Source: Hyaloperonospora brassicae | Lineage: Eukaryota; Oomycota; Peronosporomycetes; Peronosporales; Peronosporaceae | Length of the DNA: 64,000 nt | Direction: 5' to 3' | Assembly: GCA_947650285.1 (NCBI GenBank) | Contig: CANTFL010001312.1 | Location: forward strand, 558,001-622,000 | Part shown: positions 1 through 12,470 of the stretch, piece by piece | How the letters are laid out: every line of letters begins with the position of its first letter | Numbering within the stretch: the stretch's first letter is position 1 | Translations under genes and position numbers: made by a program | Notes under the pieces: generated by a model | The model's input: the letters and a program-made list of their open reading frames with translations, nothing else | Database searches by the model: none | What the model was told of the DNA's origin: nothing

Positions 1-2974
1 TCTCAAACCCGATACTCTTTGCAGCGTTGAGCTTGCCAATGCCTGGCGGGCCACAGATCAGCACACTCACGCCCTTCTGCTGCTTGTTGGACTGACCAAA
101 GTCAAATCCCCACTGCCCGTAGATCACACTGCGCGCCTTCTCAAAGTGCACTATTCGCCGCAGCTTTTCCTTCACGGACTCATCAACAATAAGCTCATCC
201 AACCCACTTGTGGGCACTACGCGATGATCAAACGTCTTCATGTGCAGACTGCCGCGCATCTGCAGTGCACAGCCCGCCACAATGTCAGCTTGCGAGATCA
301 CAGGTGACTCGCCGCTTCGTGAGATGGCTTTCAGCAGAGCAGACAGGATGGCGTTTTTGATAAACCCACCACTGAGTTCATACTTGAGCGCGATGGCGTC
401 CAAATCGATACTGGGCTCGACTTGCAAGGCTCCCCGCAGCAAAAGCACATCCCAAATCTTCCGCCGTTGAATGTGGTCCGGTGCCTTGAACTCGAACACA
501 GCAGTGATCCGACGATGCATGGCTTCGTCGAGGTCGAACGGTCGGTTGGTCGCTAGAAACACAATGCCTTCATACCGCTCGATCTCTGTCAGCAGCGCGT
601 TCAGCAATCGGTCTCCTCCGCCATCGCGTTGCCGAAAGATGTTCTCGCACTCGTCAAAGAACAGCACAGCGTTGCTCATGTCAGCTTCGCGAAACAGACC
701 ACGCAAATCTGCGTCCGCCTCGACACCTTCTTGGCGCTTGCCTTGCAGCGATGGAAAGTCCACCAGTAACACACGTTTCTTAAGTTGGTGCGCAACTGCG
801 TTCACTGTCATCGTCTTACCGGTGCCACTAGCGCCACAGAGCAACAACACCAGACCAGCACCATACGCCATCCCTGTCTGCTCCAACCCGCTTTTCTTGC
901 GATATCTCCGAAAGCTTTCGTAACTCTCAGCGGTCTCAAGGATAGTGCTTTTGTGCTCTTCAGGCAGCACGACCTGATCCAGCTGCACCTTAGGGGTGTA
1001 CAAGTCCGAGCCTTCCACCAGCTCATTCATTTCCGTATCAAGACCAACCACCCAATCTAACACGCGGCGGTCCAGTTCAACACGCTGATCAACGAGGTCT
1101 CCCGCCGTCGAGTGCCACCGGCCCCGGTGCAGCTTGACGAGACCGCGGGTAAGTAGACGCGAGGACTTGTAAAAAAAGACACGGTGGGCCACTTGCTCCT
1201 GGAAAGTGTCACAGAAAATCGACAATATTTGGTTGATGATCACGCTTTCGTCCATGCGCTGGACAGGAGACGTATCCACGCCATCGATCAAGTTCTTGAT
1301 GACTGGCGAAATGGTCTTGCCTATAAGCATGACAATCACATTCTGCTCAAATCGATTCAGCTTGAACTTTGCAGCCAGTTCCTCGAGTCGCGGCAAAGGG
1401 TGACCAGCTTGCTGTGTAAGCGCCAACCGGTGCTGAGTGCGGCGGTTGTATACTCGCTGCTTGGCCTTGAGTTCTCGTCGGCCTGCAGATGCTGGTGTTG
1501 ACGTTTCCCACGGCTGCTTTGTCCCCGCTTCTTTCATCTGGTCTTTCACACGTGCACCAGATGCACGAATGGCAAACGCCACGACCTGGAACCGATCCTC
1601 GAGGTATTCGAGCTGATTCTCTGGGCTGTACGGCTTCAACTCGCTCGAATCCATCAGGGATGACGATAAATGGGGCTTGCCACTACCATTCTCTGCCGAC
1701 TCCAGCAATAATTGCTCGTCAGTCTTCGCCTGGCTTTTTGCGCGCTTGCTGTCAGTCTTGTACTTTCCAATGAACGAAAAAGCAGAAGCATCGGCATCCT
1801 CCTGTTCCTCACTGACATCCATATCGCAGTCGCTTGCATCTTCTTGCTGTTGGTCCGCCGCTTTTCGTTCGTGCTCTCCATTCAATACTTTTTCCATACT
1901 GCGGTCACGTTTGTGCCGACGAGCATTCGCACCTGTCGACGACGAAGAAGTCGTCGTGTCTAGCATTTCCCCAAACGACAGTCCCTCGCCCTTAAGTAGT
2001 TCTTCAAGCGCCGTCTGACTCAATTTCAGCGCTTGGTTACTAGTCAAATGTCGTCCCAGCAGTACACGCACGCAGATGTTTGACAGCGTTAGCGACATGC
2101 CGTACGACTCGTCATCCACAATGAGCGTGCCTTCTTTCACGTGCTCGCGTTCGTCGTCGCGAAACTCGGCCACGTCTACTTCCGAGAGCCCCGAAAGTCG
2201 CTGACAAGTCAAGCCTCTGCGTTGCGTGTCTTCGTCCAGAATCTGACACCGTACGGCATTGCTCTGGCAGCCCTGCATGACCACGAGCAGCTGCAGCAGC
2301 GTCGTTTCTCCAGCCGACAACTTGTACATCTCAGCCAGTCGGAACACTCGAGGCATTCTCTTGTTCGCCTTCTTGGTCGCCTCCAAACGGCACGAAGCAA
2401 GATCGGTTACGTACGTCTTCAGTCTGGCCAAAAACGCCACACGCTCTTCCATATCCTGACGATACGACAGCGTCGTAGTCGTCGTTTTCGCCGTTGCCGC
2501 GGTCATCGCCGTCGTCGTTCTGTGCTTCTTCTGGTTCCTCTTCTCATCTGCCATTGGCTCGAGCGTAATCGAGTCGGGCTTTGTCACGCTCACAGAGAAC
2601 TCCATGAACGCCACTTCATAGAGGAAAATGACCATAAACTGCATCTCGGTAAACCAAAACCACTGCTGGTCACTCTCCACCGGCAGCTGCGTCTCGTCCC
2701 GCGGATCCCGCTGCATCTCAGGCCAAAACTCGCTCAATAATGCTCGGAAAAAGCTGAATCGGTCCGTGAGGTCCGCCAGTAGTGGCGCGTACTCGGCCTG
2801 AACATGCCTCAAGGTTTCGACACTTGACATTGTCAGTGCCTGACTACTCGTTTCGGCTTGCAACGTCGAGACGCCGTTGTCTCGTTGCACGGACTCGTCC
2901 GTCGCGAGTGTGTTCGAGCGCTTGTGCTTCGCCGCTGGAACGTCAGGTGCACGTGGGCAGTCAACTGGTGCCAT
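1..2974 (-). CDS. Tandem-AAA ATPase, inverted second copy, 3' end beyond the window
   Basis: This is a second copy of the AAA gene at 48523-52119, in inverted orientation. The ATG is at 2974 and the frame appears open to base 1, giving about 991 codons; the last third of the second AAA module lies outside the window. Base 2974 pairs with 48523 and base 1 with 51496, so the 2974-bp overlap has no net insertion or deletion. Differences are scattered single bases, on the order of 1% by eye. Some are silent (for example an Arg CGC/CGT pair near 755) and some change residues (Pro versus His near 1674). The first-module Walker A and Walker B segments are present. The preserved frame suggests a functional or very recent duplicate. 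An assembly artefact, with two haplotypes joined head to head, is a real alternative. Confidence 0.85.
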   Translation of the reverse strand, partial: MAPVDCPRAPDVPAAKHKRSNTLATDESVQRDNGVSTLQAETSSQALTMSSVETLRHVQAEYAPLLADLTDRFSFFRALLSEFWPEMQRDPRDETQLPVESDQQWFWFTEMQFMVIFLYEVAFMEFSVSVTKPDSITLEPMADEKRNQKKHRTTTAMTAATAKTTTTTLSYRQDMEERVAFLARLKTYVTDLASCRLEATKKANKRMPRVFRLAEMYKLSAGETTLLQLLVVMQGCQSNAVRCQILDEDTQRRGLTCQRLSGLSEVDVAEFRDDEREHVKEGTLIVDDESYGMSLTLSNICVRVLLGRHLTSNQALKLSQTALEELLKGEGLSFGEMLDTTTSSSSTGANARRHKRDRSMEKVLNGEHERKAADQQQEDASDCDMDVSEEQEDADASAFSFIGKYKTDSKRAKSQAKTDEQLLLESAENGSGKPHLSSSLMDSSELKPYSPENQLEYLEDRFQVVAFAIRASGARVKDQMKEAGTKQPWETSTPASAGRRELKAKQRVYNRRTQHRLALTQQAGHPLPRLEELAAKFKLNRFEQNVIVMLIGKTISPVIKNLIDGVDTSPVQRMDESVIINQILSIFCDTFQEQVAHRVFFYKSSRLLTRGLVKLHRGRWHSTAGDLVDQRVELDRRVLDWVVGLDTEMNELVEGSDLYTPKVQLDQVVLPEEHKSTILETAESYESFRRYRKKSGLEQTGMAYGAGLVLLLCGASGTGKTMTVNAVAHQLKKRVLLVDFPSLQGKRQEGVEADADLRGLFREADMSNAVLFFDECENIFRQRDGGGDRLLNALLTEIERYEGIVFLATNRPFDLDEAMHRRITAVFEFKAPDHIQRRKIWDVLLLRGALQVEPSIDLDAIALKYELSGGFIKNAILSALLKAISRSGESPVISQADIVAGCALQMRGSLHMKTFDHRVVPTSGLDELIVDESVKEKLRRIVHFEKARSVIYGQWGFDFGQSNKQQKGVSVLICGPPGIGKLNAAKSIGFE

Positions 2975-2998
2975 ACCCTATCGACAAAGCGACAAGAT

Positions 2999-3027
2999 GT
3001 GGGTGTGGGTGTGGGTGTGGGTGTGTG
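2999..3027. repeat. GTGGGT microsatellite in the 5' leader of the AAA copy
   Basis: About four and a half units of a hexamer (GTGGGT/ACCCAC) lie just upstream of the ATG at 2974. The same tract stands at 48471-48499 before the other copy, with the same length. On the coding strand it is a CACCCA-type pyrimidine-rich leader. Confidence 0.85.
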
Positions 3028-3099
3028 AAAGAGGCAGCAGCAGTAGCAGAAGGACGACGCGGTGTCGCTGGCCACGTCGTTTCACGCAACTTCCAAGAG

Positions 3100-6000
3100 C
3101 GCTCTCCACCAGCCAGTGACTTGCTGAGTTGTTTTAGAATTAATATACGCCGTCGGCTGGAGAAGTACAGCTGCTGGGGCGGTTTTGAAATATTCGGAAT
3201 CGAGGGACGATAATTGACTAATCACAAGTTGGATGCGTGTGTTTGTGTGTTACGGCACGAGTGCGCGTGGGAGAAAGACACAAAGAAGTGTCCCCCACTA
3301 CTTACATTTATCAAACCTTAGAACAAACATGCACCATACTCATCTACCTAGACTTGGGCTTGGCTACTTACAGCTGCAGCAGATTGGGCCTCAAGTGCAT
3401 GTTTTGACTCGATTGACTGGCTAACCTACAGATGCACATTGGTTGCTGCTTAGCTTTTGAAGCTGGAGGGGATGCTGTGATGTGAGCCAAGTCCGTAAGT
3501 CGTACAACTAGTTACTGCCAAATGTGCAACACATACGTTGGCGCATTGTTTCTATGGACGCCACGGAAGCGACGAAGTGGACATCGCCTTGTATTGAGAT
3601 TGTACATGGTCCGTCCGACAGGCTCAGATAAGACAATGGTCGGAAAGCAGGACAGTGGTAGCCGTCCAGTAGTAGTGCCATTTTATTGCCAGCCACCGAC
3701 GGTTTATGTGGTGTTGAGGGGCACATGCTGGCCATGTGCAGGCAGCACTACAAGTAGGGAGCCACGTGGGGTAGATGTGCGCATTTAAGATGTCTCGTCA
3801 ATTACCGCAAGACCTCGATATGGAACTTGTGGGTACAGATAGAGAGGACTTAGTTTTCCTTTCGTGTACTTGCAACAATGTACGGCAACCCGAATGTCTC
3901 CGTGATCCTTGGTAGAGATGCGTGATACAGTATTAATACCGCAACCTCGGCTCACCAAGACGTTCTAGCTACTTTATTTTAACTAGCTGTCCTTGCACCG
4001 CAGTCCTCGCCGGCCACGGAAGGCGTGATTATGCTTACCGTGGTCGTTTGTACCGATATCATCGTACGTGTTATTGAGTCTTTCACACAATCGGGTAAGA
4101 GCATCGTTGCAGCAGGTGGTGTAAAACACTGCCACCAAATGTGTGAGAGGAGCAGTTTCCATATATCCGAATATATAGCACGCGCGCATTCGTCAATGGA
4201 CCTTCGTACTACAATATCGATACATGATTGCTAACACGGATGCCAGTCTAGCGTACATAACTCCATACATGGATGCTGTGTATCGCGCTCACAGCATGCT
4301 CATCCGCTGCACTTGTCGTGGAAAAGTTTATGTTTTCGTTGCGAAAATAAGGACTTGAATTCGGATCTCTGCACACCCTTGACACAGGCAAGAAGAGGGG
4401 GTTGTAAGAAAGTATGTTTTGCTGCAACAACTTGCTTTGGACGTAGCTGTTGGTGAAGTCATCACCTAGATGATCTCAAGCTCAGACAAAGAATGGAGTA
4501 GCAATCATATGGCGTTCTTGTAGCTATACTGTCCTGGCCCACGAGTGGGCGTGCTAATGCACAAGATGGTAGCGAGCATTTGCCTATTATAGTAGTACTT
4601 GCGGCACATGCAATCGTTGTACGCAGTAATGTGGCACGCGAAAAGTTTGTACCGATGTAAGGCCTAATCGAGCCTTTTCGTGTTCTGGACCTTCTTGAAA
4701 CTAGAGCGCTATTTATGCTATACGAATTAGACTGATGCAAGTGCGGGAATACTGTTACTGAAGGCGCTATCTCAATCAATCATCATGCGCAGATAGCTCA
4801 GACATGCGCCCTTTTTGGGCTGACAGCACCACTGCGGTCAAGTACGGAATTGCGATGAAGTTGATGCCGAAGGTATATTGTTTGCAATGACGAGTCATAG
4901 AAGTCTGACCAACTTCATTTGATACTCGTGACGTCAACAAATGTACTAATGGATCCGATGTTAATGATCACGACGCGTAGCAATCCATCAAAGTGTGTCT
5001 TACGCAACAACTTTGACTTGTTTCTGCTATGATTAGTGCAATTGAAGTGTTAGCAGAAAATGTGGCAAGTGACAATCCTGCAAACGAATAACAATAAAGG
5101 CATTTACGTTTGCAAGCTTTACCTAAGCGATCGGGTCAAGTATCGACGCTATGGACTAAAGATGAAGATTAACTGCAGACAAAGAACGGTGCAACGCTCA
5201 TGCAGCCGGTCGTCGAGTATTAAGCGACCACAAATATTGTTAATAACAAGTGTTCCGTTTTGTGTTGCTATGGATACGCCCCAGTCCGATTCCAGCAACC
5301 CGCAGATAAGGCTTTATATCCGTGATTCATCAAAAAATTAGGGAAACTAACTTGGTAGCGTGGGATACGACTCTTATTCGATGCATGGTAGAATAAAAAA
5401 ATGCTAAGGGTGCACAATTATGTTTACGCGACACGTCGCGGCAGCAAAAATTGAGCTTGCTAAAATTGAGTATACCATGTATAGGACTTTGGTGTTGCTT
5501 TCAACAAACATTATTGAAATGCTGCAGCGGATTCTGCACGAAGGAGAACCTTCGGACAGCTCAAAATTGAGAACATGAACAATATTGTAGATAAATAAAA
5601 TACGTGAGTATTCGACATCTCAAGCTTTTGAACCACTTTAATATCGAGTAATTATTGCATCACTTTTTTTATTAGTCAAGATTTAAGTGATTCAAAAGCT
5701 TTTCTTTCCATCGTATAAGCTGTACAGCTCGTAAATGTAGAACTTTCTATCACGGAAGACTCATCACTTTTGCGGTGCATTTCATGGATTGTGTCCCGTT
5801 TTTCAGATTTTGTTTGATGGTAAATGTAATGGAGGCAGTGGTCCGATTACATGTTATTGACACATACTTAGGTGTTCTTCTAGACATTATCAGTTCAGGT
5901 GTTGCTCGGCGAATTACAATGTCACACTGCACATCGATAATTTACGCCAAAAAGGAAACAAACAAACAAAATATTGAAACTTGAGAGCGCACTTCGAGTG

Positions 6001-6150
6001 GTATGCGTAGAGCAGCAGTAACTCTTGAAATCGGATTAGATAATTTGGGGATATTTTACCACTTTTTAAAAGCAAAAGGTTTTCATTCCAAAAAATAAAA
6101 TAAGGGGATTTATACCACCAAACATCGAAAATATAATAATACACCAAAAC
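3100..6150. other. AT-rich non-coding stretch
   Basis: Only short random-looking reading frames are present (all under 110 codons, with no recognisable domain and no codon bias like the AAA gene). I see no convincing gene, tRNA or transposon motif here. It includes the unique sequence that replaces the promoter-distal region of the other AAA copy. Confidence 0.5.
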
Positions 6151-6199
6151 GAAGGATTCACGAACGAACTTGTAAATAATGAAAGTTTATTAAAAAGGC

Positions 6200-8092
6200 T
6201 GAAGTTTATGCAGAAACATGCAAAACATACTGAAGTCTGAAGTTTACAAATACTTATGTGCCTCATTGTTTAGATATTCTCATCTGACGACGATGACGAT
6301 CACCGGCAACGACGTCTTCCTTGGTGAGACACAAATGAAACTGACGGTTCTTCGCCACAGGATTATAAAAACGAGCGCGCATATTTCTGCTCACGAGAAT
6401 AAGCCGGTCGCGACGACATATCGAGTGCGGAATTTCTGCACAACGAAGAAGTTGGGCGAGCATTTCGTATCAAATTGAGCGATTATAGACGTCACATGGC
6501 GTTTTCTATTGATCCAAAATTTATATTCGCTGACGTTTTTGCGTTTAGTAAGGGCTTTTAGCCGCCCCACACGTTTGTGCCAAACACATGCGACGCTAGG
6601 AGGGTTGACTTGGCTTCTTACGAAACAAGTGGTGGAAACATGTCGTCATATGTTTTCGAAGCTTTAATCAGACCTCGTGTTCTTCGTTGATAACTATCGT
6701 GACGCTAGTCCAGCTGAGTTGAAGAAAGAGATTAGAGCTGACGGGCGTTGAGTGATGGACCAGACTTGTGTCGAAGCGTGCAATCAACTTTAATCGCAAC
6801 TTTTTGATAAAGATAGCACGCATTATCAGTTCATCTTGTCATAAGTTATCGAATTTAAAAAGAGTGGACGAAATTTTAATATCATGTGGCGTGAGGACAA
6901 ATTTTTTTGGGTCTTCATTGTATGCAAGCCCGGCATTTGTGTGCTCCGTGAGTTTGCAAATTGCGGATCAATCTGATTTGCACGTTGATAAAGCGTAAAT
7001 ATAGCAGATTTCTTCTTGTCGTTTTAATCAATAACAGCGACAACAAAATCTAAAACGTGGCGACAGCTATGGTGTTACGCGAGACAAAAGACAATTAGTC
7101 ATGGTTCCTCGACTTTCTTCTACGCTACATAAAAGGGTCCTCATTTGTTATATTTGACCGTGACAAAGGTTTCATCAAGGCGATGCAAATTAAAAGTTAT
7201 GCGAAATCTATCTCGTTTCGTTTGTTCGGCACATGCTCCAGAACTTTAACGCCGAACTTCGCAATGCGACACTGACGGACCATGAGTGGAAGCTGGCCAA
7301 ACCCTTCACGGTGGCGTCGTTCGTGCGGCAAGCATGAAATGAATAAAAACAAAACAATGGCACTGCAATGGCTCCTCGATACCGAAACGCTAAAATGGAC
7401 TGCCGAGTATGGTACACCTTCTCGATTCAAACTTATTATGAGCAACAACGTGAAGCCTTTAATAAACGTTTTTATTTAAAATATATAAAATCCTTTTTTG
7501 GACTGTCTCATGATAGTTGAAAGTACACAGGTGTCTGATTAAATGAGTTCGTCGCCTTATGTTATTTGTGGGTAGAACTCACGACTTATGCAGCGAAAGA
7601 ATTTTAGCGCAAGCTCTTTGTATCTGTCGCTGGCAAAATCAAAATTATTCTCGAGTTGCCTGTCTAAATTTGTGGTCAAGATAAAAATAGATATAGAGCT
7701 ATCTTAGCTAGAATTCTGTCGATATATAAAAATAGAAAATTTGTGTTCTCGTCAATACTTTGGCCACATTCAAGGGCTATTTTACCATCTCTTTGTGGTC
7801 TTTCAATCCGTCAATTAGCTCATGCAACACGAGGATTTCTGCGATGCACCGTAAACCAATTAGGTAAACAGCGTGCTTACGAACCTCTTATCAAGACGAG
7901 TCCATGCGTGACGAAGAATGAACTGCCGCGTTTTAAAAGCGCAACGATATCATGGTGCAAAAAAAAACGCGGCCGCCTAAAGAAGCCCAAACGAATAAAG
8001 TTAGGCCGCCACGGAAGATTTTGAGAAGAAGTGCATTACAAGTGCATTGATTGTGGTAAATAAGGCCACAATAAGCCCGTCTGCATGTGCTA
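6200..8092 (+). pseudogene. MULE-type transposase relic (heavily decayed)
   Basis: Fragments in several frames, in the order expected for an oomycete MULE (Mutator-like) transposase, run along the + strand. A segment reading VDNYRDASPAELKKEIRADG lies around 6683-6748, followed by EFKKS..FNIM-type sequence (6850-6890). A region resembling the transposase core, with RDKGFIKAM-like and F..GT.SR-like pieces, lies at 7160-7260. A piece reading SRFKLIMSNNVKPLINVF sits at 7420-7480. The end (7960-8090) has a basic KKKRGRLKKPKR run and a zinc-knuckle-like CIDCGK.GHNKPVC broken by a stop. These match the usual C-terminal basic stretch and C-x2-C-x4-H-x4-C knuckle of such transposases. Stops and frame changes occur throughout, so it cannot be active. 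No terminal repeats were recognised. Confidence 0.6.
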
Positions 8093-11000
8093 ATCTCTCC
8101 ATTGTGATTTAACAACACATGTTAGAAATGCTTGTAAAAACCTTTTAACTTTTTGGTATAAATTATGTGTACATGTTTATACAACAAACTTCAGTCTTTT
8201 TGGTATGTTCTCATATATTTGCAATTTTGTTCGTTTAAAATCTTTTGGTATGTATTTGACAGTCATCATGTAAGGTGGTAAATGATCCCCATAGTTTTAA
8301 CCATTAAAATGAATATTAGTTTCCGTAATAAGTGGCATAAAATTCGCATGTTCAGTTTAGATCATTTTGAATAAAAACGACATATATATATGAACATATG
8401 GAGTATATTTGTATATATACACATATATAATATAAGTACATATTTCTATAATAGGACACTATACTACCATCTGCCTTTCATTTTTTGTTCATTGTAATAA
8501 CTAAAACTTCCTCACCACGTGTATATATGGTGTATACACAACTTTCAATCCAAACTACCATTTGTTAAAATGCTAAATATGATACCAATATGGGCGTGAT
8601 GTAATAAATTGCAAACGACAATATCTTATCATCACCATCATCTGCTGCAGTGCGTATAATACGTTTTTCTCCGTGGAAACACATGCGGCTCTTCCCTGAG
8701 TTATGGTAGGCCCATGACCAATATCGTCGCAGGTATAGCGACCGAATTCCATATTGTTCTTTTCAGTGCATTCATCGAATCAACCAGTCACGTTAGTTTA
8801 ATTACGGTTTACGGTATGAATGTTTAGTTTTTTCTCAACTTCTTGAAACCGAAAGATTTATTAATATTCCCTCAGCCTAATCGAGGGGCCCACCATAGAC
8901 TTCCAATTGGACCTCTTTGATGATAAACTGAAAGATAATCGATCAGCATCACGTGCACAAAAAACGAACTAACTAATCAATGCAAAGTAGAATATCTGTG
9001 TGCATTCGTTGATTCCAGTTTTTGGGCGATATATATAGCGACTTGAAAATGATATTGCCGGACATGTCGGAAAGCATCCTACTTTTTTACTTATTTGCCA
9101 TCCCACCACAACTGTATCCGTATTAGGCATCCCTTTTACAGTAAGGTAGCGAGGCAATCACGATCTCGTTATAAGTGTAAAAATCTGTAGCTTGTTGTCT
9201 TTCGTAAAACGATCGACGGCAATAGCGGTCGAAATATCTTTTTATATTCAATCTTAATTCAATATTTGCGATTAAGCTAAATCTACACTAAGTTTATGTC
9301 TTTCAAACCGATTAAATAGTTTGATTTAATTTTGTTGATTACGACGATACATATGTGGAACGCTTTAGAGCCAAAGAGAATTCAACATTGTTCAATAACG
9401 GCGGACTTTACCAGATATTCTCTGCCTTGCACGGTCGGGACTTAGATAAAGCAACCGGCTGGTATAATTTTAATCTTTTTTCTCCCTTAAAGCGATTTAT
9501 AATCATTAAATTATTCTTCGTAGCTATCGACTTGAATCGGTCTCTGATATGCAAGTTGTACACTTTTTGTACATGGTTTATATTCCTTTTTACTAGCAAT
9601 CCTCCTCGCATATTTATCTACAATTGACCGTCTTCACATTCAAATTACTTGTAAATTTGAGACACCAATTTCTTTATTCGCATATGATCTCCTTTAAAAT
9701 TCGTTTATTTCGTTGATTGTGACAATGATGTTGCTCTTACGTCTCTGGTCGGATTTTAAATTAGCATTTCTTCAACTTCATTTTAGCAATTATGGTCGCA
9801 ACCGAATATGTGCAACACAATGCCACATATTGAATGTGCCTTGTATAGCCAATAAAATTTCTTGAACATCTTTAACGTACATACCAATGACGATGGGCTC
9901 TTTTGTTATTCATATGACCCAATAGTACATGTACAAAATTTTAATCTTAACTTTCAGCTCCTATCGATCACCTTTATAGCTGGATTTGTCTCAATAATGT
10001 ATCAGAAACAGCTCGATCGGTATCTTCTACACTAAGCTGATTCGGCGGGTACTCGTGTGAAAAAAAACCTTCTTCAACCTCGAAACATATATAGTACGAA
10101 AAAGTTAAATGGATTACTGTAGACTTTAATCGTATATACTGATTGCCGCAAACACCACTAGCACAAAGCGATTTAACACGTGTGGGATAGATTTCGAACA
10201 TATATATATATTACTCACGATCCAATTTAGACCATGCCTCGATCCGCGATATATCCTTAGTAGATCATATCATAATACTTAATGATCAGATCAATTTTGA
10301 TTCACGAAAGTTTGACTACAACTGTACCATCGATATTGCAAGTATAGCGGCATCTTATGACAAACCACCATCGTCATTTAAATTTACTTCGTGGTGTGTA
10401 ATAAGAGAATTGCCTCTTTAGTCATTTGTACGTCTCACCCTTCAAATATAAGAACATTATATACCTGCTGACACTATCCATATCCAGATTGATAACATTC
10501 AATTTCATCGCATAATTTTACCAGTAATTTGTTTAAGTCTTAAAAGATAGCTTGACCATCTCCCGCGTAAATTATTTTTCTATGCGCTATGCTGTTTTGT
10601 TTGCTCGTAGCATATTCTCGAAGATGGCCAGCTATTTTTGTTCAAACGATATGAGATAGAAATCGACGATTGTTTATGTATCAAGCCCGGCGCCAGATCG
10701 TGGCGTATTGCTTCGCGTGCACTAAATAGCCGTTAGACCCAGCCCGTACAAAATATGTGTCGTTTTTTGCATTTCGAGATATAGTGAAAGTTTAGGATCA
10801 CAAAGCCACACAAGATATTGGGCGAGGCTGACGAGTTCGTATTTCCTTCGTATAATCGAGGCAGCAATGGAATGGTATCTACAGCTTAAGAATTACATTT
10901 CTTTGGAAATGATTAAGAGACTACCTGACGTTGCACAATTGTCATATGTCGTTTGAACTAACTCTAAATTTGTTTACATAGCGCTGCTCAATTTGGTGCA

Positions 11001-12301
11001 ATCTTCTGTATCAAACAATTGCCTTCATGCGCTAATATGCCTCGCCTATCAATTTCGTATGTCTGTAATTTTTATATACTTCAGCGAACGATCTGTAATA
11101 GACAAGCAATCAAATCCGCACGATCTTCAGTCTTGAGTCTTGTTCGGGTGATATAAAACGATCTCTTTATTTGCAGTCTTCGGTTAACAGCTCCCAAATT
11201 TTGAATAATTTTGCCTAATTCCAGACTGAGTCCTCGACTAATATGAATTTTTACATTATATATAGATCGTGACCGCTAGCTAGCGTTTTACCATCTATCC
11301 ACACTTTCTCGTGTATATGCCTATGTAAAAATTATGTCTGGAAACATCGTTTCATCAACTTCACTTTTCCTCAGCCTATTAAAAAATCTAATCGACAAGG
11401 ATCGGTTCAAACGCCTCACTAAACATAAATATTCAATTTAGTTGACGATGCTGTTCGGGTGCGACAAATGAACCCTGCTCTAGATGTAAAGATTCCATGC
11501 TTTCTATCTGAGCTCTAATTAGCGTAGCATAATACCCCAATTTTCATGGTATTTGATTGATCGCAATATGTCAATGGTATTTACACGCATCAAAAGAAAA
11601 TTCGGTGCTATGTATTCCATACCGCCATGCATATGTATTATAAGATATTGGGGTCACCGCAGATAGTTAAGTGTCGGAAAGACTGTAGGCGTATAAAAGA
11701 TTTATAGAAACCTTCAATTTACGCTACGTTCACAGTACGATAATGAGTACAGATAGTAGCGGCAGCCTCGAGCGTCTTGCGTACGTTTCTTTAAAAAAAA
11801 ACTGTGTGTGTTCTTACTATATTAAAGTCGAGCCGAACTATTTTATTTGGCTGTTTATCGTCTTTATATCTAGCCTAGCTATCCATATTGGCTGCGTATC
11901 GCCTGGAAACTGCGATCTCATGTAAGACCAACATTAAAAAGGATAAAGAAGCGCTTAAGGGTATATCCTTCTTGGTAACTCCTCTATAATAATAGGTACG
12001 CTTCAACGACTGCCTGTGAAAAGTTACTTGATGATGAACCTTATTTATATTTTGACGCAATAAAATCGATACCGCCCACTGACTAGCACACACCAGGACC
12101 AAAATATACCCTAGAATATCCGATAAATATATAAATGATGTACTGCGCATATCTGGATAAGATTGATGTCTATCAGATAAGATAGGTGGTGATACTGTCC
12201 TAAAAAGAGAAACCATCTAGGAAAAAAATGTCACGAAATGGGCACAAAAATATACAAAAGATGATGGCGGAGACTTGAATACGGGAATGACAACACTTTA
12301 A
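8093..12301. other. AT-rich stretch, mostly unassigned
   Basis: Low GC, with local (TA)n-rich runs around 8380-8450 and 10195-10215. Reading frames are short. One minus-strand piece (9974-10201) faintly resembles the region between integrase and reverse transcriptase of Copia elements, but not enough to call. Nothing else is supported. Confidence 0.4.
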
Positions 12302-12470
12302 TAAGGAAGGTAGTACCTCTTCAAAAAAAGATGTCTGGGAGCCAGTGGAACTCCGCACCACAGCAGCAACGGTTGTGTGAATTTTACAACCTTTTGCTCA
12401 CAACCTTTGCTGCTGTGGTGCGTAGTTTCGCTGGCTCCCAGACAACTTTATCTGAAGAGGTTCTTCCTTA
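12302..12470. repeat. Foldback element / long hairpin (about 72-bp arms, about 21-bp loop)
   Basis: The left arm (12302-12377) and right arm (12399-12470) are near-perfect reverse complements. They share CTGGGAGCCAG, GCACCACAGCAGCAA and GGTTGTG blocks and the TAAGGAAG outer ends. A few mismatches and a short gap lie near 12310-12330. The outermost bases are TA on both sides, compatible with a TA-targeting miniature inverted-repeat element. A 73-codon frame crossing it is a by-product of the palindrome. It could be a MITE or a source of double-stranded RNA; the sequence does not decide which. Confidence 0.85.

Larger units (their letters stand above)
1..3099. repeat. Left arm of a large inverted duplication (partner 48398-51496)
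   Basis: The reverse complement matches 48398-51496 base for base in register. Similarity stops abruptly after 3099 (partner 48398), 125 bp upstream of the start codon, leaving a 10-bp shared sequence (CTTCCAAGAG at 3090-3099) at the edge. The two copies therefore share the coding region and the proximal 5' leader but have unrelated promoter-distal sequence. The left limit lies outside the window. Confidence 0.9.

Noticed and set aside
6263..6478. Antisense 66-codon frame and 86-codon sense frame as separate genes
   Set aside because: They lie at the start of the MULE relic and show no independent features.
8969..10201. Copia relic on the minus strand
   Set aside because: Only vague resemblance to the integrase-RT linker at 9974-10201; no firm motif in the expected order.
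11875..12216. 113-codon minus-strand ORF
   Set aside because: AT-rich, without motif, homolog-like features or a second copy; probably chance.
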